From the NCBI GenBank assembly GCA_963678395.1, contig OY782827.1:496001-560000 (forward strand): DNA of 64,000 nt, given 5' to 3'. The translations under genes and the position numbers were made by a program. Position 1 is the stretch's first letter. Every line of letters begins with the position of its first letter. Shown here piece by piece: positions 59,618-64,000 of the stretch. The stretch is from JAAYAE01 sp963678395 (GTDB taxonomy: Bacteria; Bacillota; Negativicutes; Acidaminococcales; Acidaminococcaceae). The notes under the pieces were generated by a model. That model ran no database searches and was not told the origin of the DNA. It saw only the letters and a list, made by a program, of their open reading frames with translations.

Positions 59618-60874
59618 ATGTTATATATTGCAGGTCTCATAATTATTGCAGCAGTGTATTTTATTATAAAAAAACATGACAGTCGTATGGTGCTTATTGT
59701 TGCAGGTGTTTTGTTAGCTTTATTAGCAGGGAAGCCATCAGTGGCTTTTGATGCTTTCGTTCATTGGGCAGCACATAAATCATTGGTGCCTATTTTATGT
59801 ACTGTTGTTGGGTTTGCTTATGTAACGGCTTATACTAAGTGTGATGAGCATTTTATAAAACTTATGAGTGGGTTTGCTTCTAAAGGTAAACATTTTCTTA
59901 TTCCTTCGGCAATGCTTATTGCATTTATTGCTAGTTTAGCACTACCCAGCGCAGCCGGGGCCACAGCTGCCTGTGGTGCATTGCTGGTACCTTTATTAAC
60001 AAGTTCGGGAATAAATCCGGTTATTGCAGCTGCAGCTATATTTGGCTCTACTTGGGGCGATATTTTTTCGCCAGGATCTTCTCATAATATTCTCATTGCG
60101 CAATTGGCAAAGACAGATGTTACGAGCGTTATTTATGGACATGCATTGGTAGGTTTAGTATGTTTCGTTTGTTTTGTCCTATCTATTATAGCTATTGCTG
60201 TTTTTACAGGACGATATAGCGGGTATAAATCAGAATTGAATGAGAAAATGGCTACAGAAAAAATTCAGGCTAATCCTATTAAGGCAATGATGCCGCTTTT
60301 ACCTATTGTATTAATCTTACTAAGCAGTAAACAGGTTGGTATAATCCCCTATATTACGGTGCCCCAGGCTATGATTTCTGGTGTTGTTTTATGTTTAATA
60401 GTTTGTCGTGCTAACCCCGGTGAAATTACTAAAGAATTTTTTAAAGGCATGGGCAATGCGTATACAAGTATTATCAGTATTCTTATTGCCGCAGGAGTTT
60501 TTGCGGCAGGAATGAATGCGGTAGGGCTGACGAGTTCTTTGATTGAAGCCATGAAGCATACACAGTCTATTGCAAGATTGGGAGCTACATTTGGACCATT
60601 CGTTGTAGCTTTACTTAGTGGTTCTGGTATTGCTGGAACGATGGCCTTTAATACTACAATAACCCCTCATGCTTTAGATTTTGGTCTTGGTATTTCACAA
60701 GTTGGCTCTACGGCGTTTTTGACAGGTGGGTTTGGTCGTTCTATGTCACCTTTGGCCGCTGCTGCGATTGTGGCTGCTGGGCTTGCTAAAACTAACCCTA
60801 TAGAAATAGTTAAGGTAACAGCGCCTGGTATGCTTCTTGTCACTTTGATTACGATGGGGATGCTTTTATACTGA
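59618..60874 (+). CDS. dcuC: DcuC-family C4-dicarboxylate transporter
   Basis: This 418-residue membrane protein has about 12 hydrophobic segments. Family blocks include FAYVTAYTKCDEHFIKLM, ALPSAAGATAACGALLVPLL, FGSTWGDIFSPGSSHNILIA and GFGRSMSPLAAAAIVAAGLA. DcuC carriers take up or export succinate, fumarate and aspartate during anaerobic growth, usually succinate out. AAGGAGG lies 9 bases before the ATG. It follows the M20 peptidase gene and is probably co-transcribed. It fits the pyruvate carboxylase/aspartase context of succinate or fumarate metabolism, though the family also contains carriers with other substrates. Confidence 0.88.
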   Translation: MLYIAGLIIIAAVYFIIKKHDSRMVLIVAGVLLALLAGKPSVAFDAFVHWAAHKSLVPILCTVVGFAYVTAYTKCDEHFIKLMSGFASKGKHFLIPSAMLIAFIASLALPSAAGATAACGALLVPLLTSSGINPVIAAAAIFGSTWGDIFSPGSSHNILIAQLAKTDVTSVIYGHALVGLVCFVCFVLSIIAIAVFTGRYSGYKSELNEKMATEKIQANPIKAMMPLLPIVLILLSSKQVGIIPYITVPQAMISGVVLCLIVCRANPGEITKEFFKGMGNAYTSIISILIAAGVFAAGMNAVGLTSSLIEAMKHTQSIARLGATFGPFVVALLSGSGIAGTMAFNTTITPHALDFGLGISQVGSTAFLTGGFGRSMSPLAAAAIVAAGLAKTNPIEIVKVTAPGMLLVTLITMGMLLY

Positions 60875-60952
60875 TTTAAGTAGCACATTTTTTACATCGT
60901 ATTGGCTATTGCAGCAGTTTCTATAGTTGAGGTCATAACTTGTAATAATTTT

Positions 60953-60992
60953 GGCATCGATGTAGCTGTAGGCATTACATCGATGCCTTTCA
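60953..60992 (+). terminator. Hairpin terminator after the dcuC-like gene
   Basis: A 12-bp perfect stem (GGCATCGATGTA with its complement) and an 11-base loop are followed by TTTC and mixed A/T. The rest of the gap to 61228 shows no gene. Confidence 0.7.
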
Positions 60993-61228
60993 ATTATTTT
61001 GAATACGTAAAATGTTATATAATGCTAAAAATATTGCTGAAATATTGTGGTTGTGCTACTATATTGGTAACAATAGTTTATTAGAGAGATAAAATATTAT
61101 TAAAAATGGGCTTTACGTATGTCAACCTTGTGGCTACAAAGATATTCTTAAAATAATAATAGCTATTATCGGCTTGCTTAGTAATTTTAAGGATATACTA
61201 TAAATTATATAAAGAAAGGATGTTTGCT

Positions 61229-62404
61229 ATGACTTTGAAACATGATTTTGATGCCACTCTTAACAGGAAAAACACTCAATGTAAAAAATGGGATACTTAT
61301 GATGATGACGTAATTCCTATGTGGATTGCCGATACAGATTTTAAATGTCCGGAACCTATTGTTAAGGCGATTCAAAAGAGAGCTAGCCATGAAATATTTG
61401 GCTATCCTTGCATCGATAGGGGATATGAAGAAGCGGTTTGTGGTTGGCAGAAAAGGCGTTTGGGCTGGGAAGTAGAACCAGATTGGGTAGAGTATACACC
61501 TGCTGTAGTACCTGCTATTGTTTATGCAATGCGTGCTTTTACCAATCCAGGAGACAATATTTTGGTGCAAATGCCGGCGTATCACCCGTTCCACCAGGTT
61601 ATTCCACATAATGGTCGCTATATAATTCCTAACCTTCTTATTAATAATGGAAAGGGAGCTTGGCTAATTGATTGGGAAGATATGGAACAAAAACTTTCCC
61701 CGCCCAGAACAACCATGTTCCTTTTGTGCAGCCCCCATAACCCTACCGGTAAATGCTTTACGAGAGAAGAATTGGAGAAGATTAGCGAACTATGTATTAA
61801 ACACCATGTTTTTGTAGTTTCTGATGAAATTCATTCCGATATTATTTACAAAGGATTTAAACACATTCCTTTTGGTAGTATTTCTGAGGGGGCAGCCAAC
61901 AACTGTGTAGTTTGTGTAAATCCCAGCAAAACTTTTAATATTGCCGGTTTCCGTACAGGGGCAGCTATTATTCCTAACCGTAATAATCATGACAGATTTT
62001 ATAGCGAAATGGAAAACTTAAAGGCCTTCGGCCGTAACGTTTTTGGTACATTGGCTGTAAAGACTGCCTATACTGAATGTGATTATTATGCGGACCAATT
62101 AATGGAATATCTTCAGGGCAATCTTGAATATACGCACAAATTTTTAGAAGAAAATATTCCTCAAATTAAACTAGGCCAAATTCAGGCAACTTATTTACTC
62201 TGGCTTGACTGCAAAGCATTGGACATGGATCATACAACAATGATGGACTTCTTCCTAAAAACGGCAAAAGTTGCACTAAATGATGGCTATACCTTTGGCC
62301 CTGGTGGTGATGGATTTATGCGCTTAAATATTGCTTGCCCGCGTGCTCAACTAGCGGAGGCATTAAAACGTATGGCCGCAGCAGTAAATACACTAAGTAA
62401 ATAA
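61229..62404 (+). CDS. patB: PatB/MalY-type PLP C-S lyase or aminotransferase
   Basis: This 391-residue fold-type I PLP enzyme has the MalY/PatB opening KHDFDATLNRKNTQCKKWD...VIPMWIADTDFKCP, the pyridine-side Asp in VVSDEIHSDI, the PLP lysine in NPSKTFNIAGFRTG and the C-terminal substrate Arg in GDGFMRLNIACPR. PatB proteins are cystathionine beta-lyases/cysteine desulfhydrases that release pyruvate, ammonia and a thiol. AAAGGA lies 8 bases before the ATG at 61229; the ATG at 61220 overlaps that site. RidA follows, which deals with the reactive 2-aminoacrylate such lyases release, a coherent pair. It may also link to homocysteine supply for MetH. Confidence 0.92.
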   Translation: MTLKHDFDATLNRKNTQCKKWDTYDDDVIPMWIADTDFKCPEPIVKAIQKRASHEIFGYPCIDRGYEEAVCGWQKRRLGWEVEPDWVEYTPAVVPAIVYAMRAFTNPGDNILVQMPAYHPFHQVIPHNGRYIIPNLLINNGKGAWLIDWEDMEQKLSPPRTTMFLLCSPHNPTGKCFTREELEKISELCIKHHVFVVSDEIHSDIIYKGFKHIPFGSISEGAANNCVVCVNPSKTFNIAGFRTGAAIIPNRNNHDRFYSEMENLKAFGRNVFGTLAVKTAYTECDYYADQLMEYLQGNLEYTHKFLEENIPQIKLGQIQATYLLWLDCKALDMDHTTMMDFFLKTAKVALNDGYTFGPGGDGFMRLNIACPRAQLAEALKRMAAAVNTLSK

Positions 62405-62449
62405 AGAAATTATTACATAATATTTGCACTAAAAAAGGAGAAAATGTAA

Positions 62450-62830
62450 ATGGAAAAAAATGTTGTTGCAACTAAAAAGGCTCCGGGCGCTATTGGCCCA
62501 TACTCACAAGGAATCAACGCGAATGGGTTTATATTTGTTTCAGGACAAATGCCTCTTGATCCTACTACAGGTGCATTTGCTGAAGGTGGGATTGAAAACC
62601 AGACAAGGCAGGCTTTATTAAATGTTAAAAATATTTTAGAGGCCGCAGGGTCAGATCTTGATAAAGTCGTTAAGACAACGGTCTTTCTTAAGGACATTGC
62701 TGATTTTGCAGCTATGAATGGTGTATATTCAGAATTCTTTAAAAAAGACTGCCCTGCTCGTTCAGCATTTCAAGTAGCTGCGTTGCCTAAGGACGCTAAC
62801 GTAGAAGTTGAAGTTATTGCGCTTGCATAA
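62450..62830 (+). CDS. ridA: RidA family enamine/imine deaminase
   Basis: This 126-residue trimeric protein hydrolyses reactive enamines/imines (such as 2-aminoacrylate) to 2-oxo acids and ammonia, which protects PLP enzymes. Family blocks: KAPGAIGPYSQGI, FVSGQMPLDPTTG, the catalytic Arg in CPARSAFQVAALPKDANVEVEVIA. AAAAGGAG precedes the ATG. It is 45 bases after the C-S lyase gene and 17 bases before the DUF1847 gene. The operon placement suggests a task in clearing products of that lyase. Confidence 0.97.
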   Translation: MEKNVVATKKAPGAIGPYSQGINANGFIFVSGQMPLDPTTGAFAEGGIENQTRQALLNVKNILEAAGSDLDKVVKTTVFLKDIADFAAMNGVYSEFFKKDCPARSAFQVAALPKDANVEVEVIALA

Positions 62831-62847
62831 TTAAGGTGGATTCTGGA

Positions 62848-63453
62848 ATGAAATGTAATTGTGCTAATTGTTCTACTCATGCCTGCTACACCAAAGGCGT
62901 AAATTGTACTGGGCTTTCTGCTGAAACGGTAAAAAATACCTATACTGAAGAAGAACTACAAATTATGCAGGCTGCTGCCTATGTTGAAGGGACTTTCTAT
63001 AGTAATGTGACCCGTTTGCAAGAGACTGCCGAATTTGCTAAGGCTATGGGTTATAAAAAACTTGGTCTAGCTTTTTGTATTGGTCTCAACGACGAAGCAC
63101 GCTATATTGCTAGATATTTCACTAATCAAGGGTTTGAATTATACAGCGTTTGCTGTAAGGCTTGCAGTTTTCCTAAAAAAGAACTGGACTTGAAACAGGT
63201 AAACCCAGAACTCGAGCATGAAGCTATGTGCAATCCGAAGTTTCAGGCAAAATTTTTGAACGAAAAGGGAGTAGAATTTTTTATAGTTTGTGGTTTATGT
63301 GTAGGACATGACTCTATTTTTAATAAAAATTGTGACGGTCCGGTAACGACTCTGGTTGTCAAAGACCGCTTACTTGCGCATAATCCTCTAGGTGCGATAT
63401 ATTCCCGCTATTGGAAGCGTAAACTTGGTATCATGGATGATGGTGAAGTTTAA
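62848..63453 (+). CDS. DUF1847 metal-binding protein
   Basis: This 201-residue protein begins with a cysteine-rich motif (CNCANCSTHACYTKGVNC) and has further cysteines in SVCCKACSF, a CN pair and VCGLCVGHDSIF. This matches the DUF1847 family, presumed zinc or Fe-S binding, function unknown. AAGGTGG lies 9 bases before the ATG at 62848; the in-frame GTG at 62836 is part of that site. It is the last gene of the PatB-RidA group. A redox or sulfur-related role would fit its cysteines and its neighbours but is not established. Confidence 0.88.
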   Translation: MKCNCANCSTHACYTKGVNCTGLSAETVKNTYTEEELQIMQAAAYVEGTFYSNVTRLQETAEFAKAMGYKKLGLAFCIGLNDEARYIARYFTNQGFELYSVCCKACSFPKKELDLKQVNPELEHEAMCNPKFQAKFLNEKGVEFFIVCGLCVGHDSIFNKNCDGPVTTLVVKDRLLAHNPLGAIYSRYWKRKLGIMDDGEV

Positions 63454-63478
63454 AAATCTATATAATAAATAATAACAG

Positions 63479-63508
63479 GTGCAATAACTTAATTTTAAGT
63501 TATTGCAC
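63479..63508 (+). terminator. Hairpin after the DUF1847 gene
   Basis: A 13-bp perfect stem (GTGCAATAACTTA with its complement) and 4-base loop. No T-run follows, so termination is uncertain; it is 20 bases before the IS3 left end. Confidence 0.6.
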
Positions 63509-63581
63509 TGGTACTAGTATATAAGAATGGACACGAAAAGTTTAACAAGCTAAAATCAATTTAGAAAGGGCGTGTTAAACC

Positions 63582-63806
63582 TTGTCCAAAAATGGAATAA
63601 GATTTACCGATGAATTTAAAAAACAAATAGTAGATTTGTATCAATCCGGTAGTAGCGTAAGCTACCTTAGCAGTGAATATGGCGTAACTGCAGTAACAAT
63701 TTATAAATGGATAAAAGAACTCTCCCCAGTTAAGGGACTACACGATGAAGAAATTACTTCCAAGGAATATGAGAAGATGAAGAAACGTATTGCAGAGCTG
63801 GAATAG
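63582..63806 (+). pseudogene. IS3-family OrfA (helix-turn-helix), truncated
   Basis: The 74-residue product starts with TTG at 63582 (GAAAGGG about 11 bases upstream). It has the HTH of IS3 OrfA (FTDEFKKQIVDLYQSGSSVSYLSSEYGVTAVTIYKWIKEL) and ends at KKRIAELE, where complete OrfA proteins usually continue with a leucine-zipper tail (ELEEENEIL...). The tail is missing and a stop follows, so the protein is shortened by about 20-25 residues and the programmed frameshift site is lost. Confidence 0.82.
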
Positions 63807-63808
63807 GA

Positions 63809-64000
63809 GAAACAGTTGGCTTCATCAATAGATACAAAGCCCAGTATACAGTAAAGCGCACCTGCAAAGTATTGAACCTTCCTCGAGGCACCTATTATAA
63901 GTCCTTATGTCTCGTAACATCTGCCAGAAAAATAAACAAACAGAAGTTCCTAGAAACAATAAAAGATGTTTTCGAAGAAAACAAGAAGAGATATGGAGCA
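63809..64000 (+). pseudogene. IS3-family OrfB transposase fragment
   Basis: The open frame reads ETVGFINRYKAQYTVKRTC, LNLPRGTYY and KFLETIKDVFEENKKRYGA, the N-terminal part of the IS150-group transposase before the DDE domain. There is no start codon, and the first few residues are missing through the deletion shared with OrfA. It continues beyond the window, where the DDE motif should lie. Confidence 0.82.

Larger units (their letters stand above)
63528..64000 (+). mobile_element. IS3-family element (IS150-like), left part, degenerate
   Basis: The left end starts about 63528 with TGGACACGAAAAG, a terminal repeat of the IS150/IS3 type. Then come an orfA-like gene and the beginning of an orfB-like transposase that runs off the window. 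The junction between the two is deleted, so the copy looks inactive. The right end and target duplication lie outside. Confidence 0.8.

Noticed and set aside
60902..61084. A 60-codon open frame after the dcuC-like gene
   Set aside because: No ribosome-binding site, no family resemblance, and it contains the hairpin terminator at 60953-60987.
1..64000. CRISPR arrays, prophage or toxin-antitoxin loci
   Set aside because: No regularly spaced repeats, cas genes, phage structural genes or typical toxin-antitoxin pairs were found on either strand.

Overview
The window comes from the chromosome of a low-GC anaerobic Firmicute with an outer membrane, most likely a member of the Negativicutes (Acidaminococcaceae/Veillonellaceae/Selenomonadaceae type). 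The strongest evidence is an OmpM-like porin with a signal peptide and an N-terminal SLH domain (15661-16881). Also in keeping are a V-type ATPase, pyruvate carboxylase, aspartase, a Lys/Orn-decarboxylase-like enzyme, LarA lactate racemase, a very large 2-hydroxyacyl-CoA dehydratase activase-like protein and superoxide reductase. The species cannot be fixed from sequence reading alone.

Layout. 1-2.3 kb: end of a V-type ATPase operon (A, B, D). 2.3-9.1 kb (minus): frameshifted aspartase, an unrecognised helical protein and pyruvate carboxylase. 9.2-13.1 kb: a secreted unknown, a frameshifted fluoride channel crcB overlapping a DtxR-type regulator, and divergent feoA-feoB. 13.2-17.1 kb (minus): a GabR-like regulator that has lost its PLP lysine, then an exported cobaltochelatase CbiK preceded by the SLH porin and by a structured leader RNA resembling a cobalamin riboswitch. 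17.2-23.1 kb: a secreted unknown, a LexA-box-controlled LysM protein resembling YneA, the two-gene cobalamin-dependent methionine synthase (activation protein plus MetH) and a DUF697-like protein. 23.2-27.5 kb (minus): the giant activase-like protein behind a candidate attenuator. 27.6-33.1 kb: a lipid-linked-oligosaccharide flippase-type protein, a broken M23 peptidase gene, an FMN-dependent hydroxy-acid oxidase-like enzyme, and divergent superoxide reductase and NADPH-motif-less thioredoxin reductase.

33.1-41.9 kb is the best-defined system: promoter, glycine riboswitch and terminator controlling gcvT-gcvH-gcvPA-gcvPB, followed without a break by two radical-SAM proteins (LipS1/LipS2-like), an octanoyltransferase (LipM-like) and dihydrolipoyl dehydrogenase. 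It therefore appears to encode both the glycine cleavage system and de novo lipoylation of its H protein. 41.9-50.5 kb: serS, Lys/Orn decarboxylase, larA, a TudS/DUF523 protein, a frameshifted LytTR response regulator, a DUF401 membrane protein, a small helical protein, a guanine-deaminase-like enzyme and MntP. 50.5-57.5 kb: dinB, then a polyphosphate locus (ppx, divergent ppx-like/HD gene, ppk1) with a PhoP-like direct repeat between the divergent genes. 57.5-58.4 kb is a long non-coding stretch holding a cluster of DnaA boxes and tRNA-Arg(CCT). 58.4-63.5 kb: M20 peptidase, DcuC-like transporter, PatB/MalY C-S lyase, RidA and a DUF1847 protein. The window ends inside a damaged IS3-family element.

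Five protein loci, counting the terminal transposase, are interrupted by frameshifts, a short tandem duplication or a deletion. Several of the lesions are single-base indels in homopolymers, so either real gene decay or sequencing/assembly error must be considered. Promoters and terminators were located by eye; none was computed or tested.
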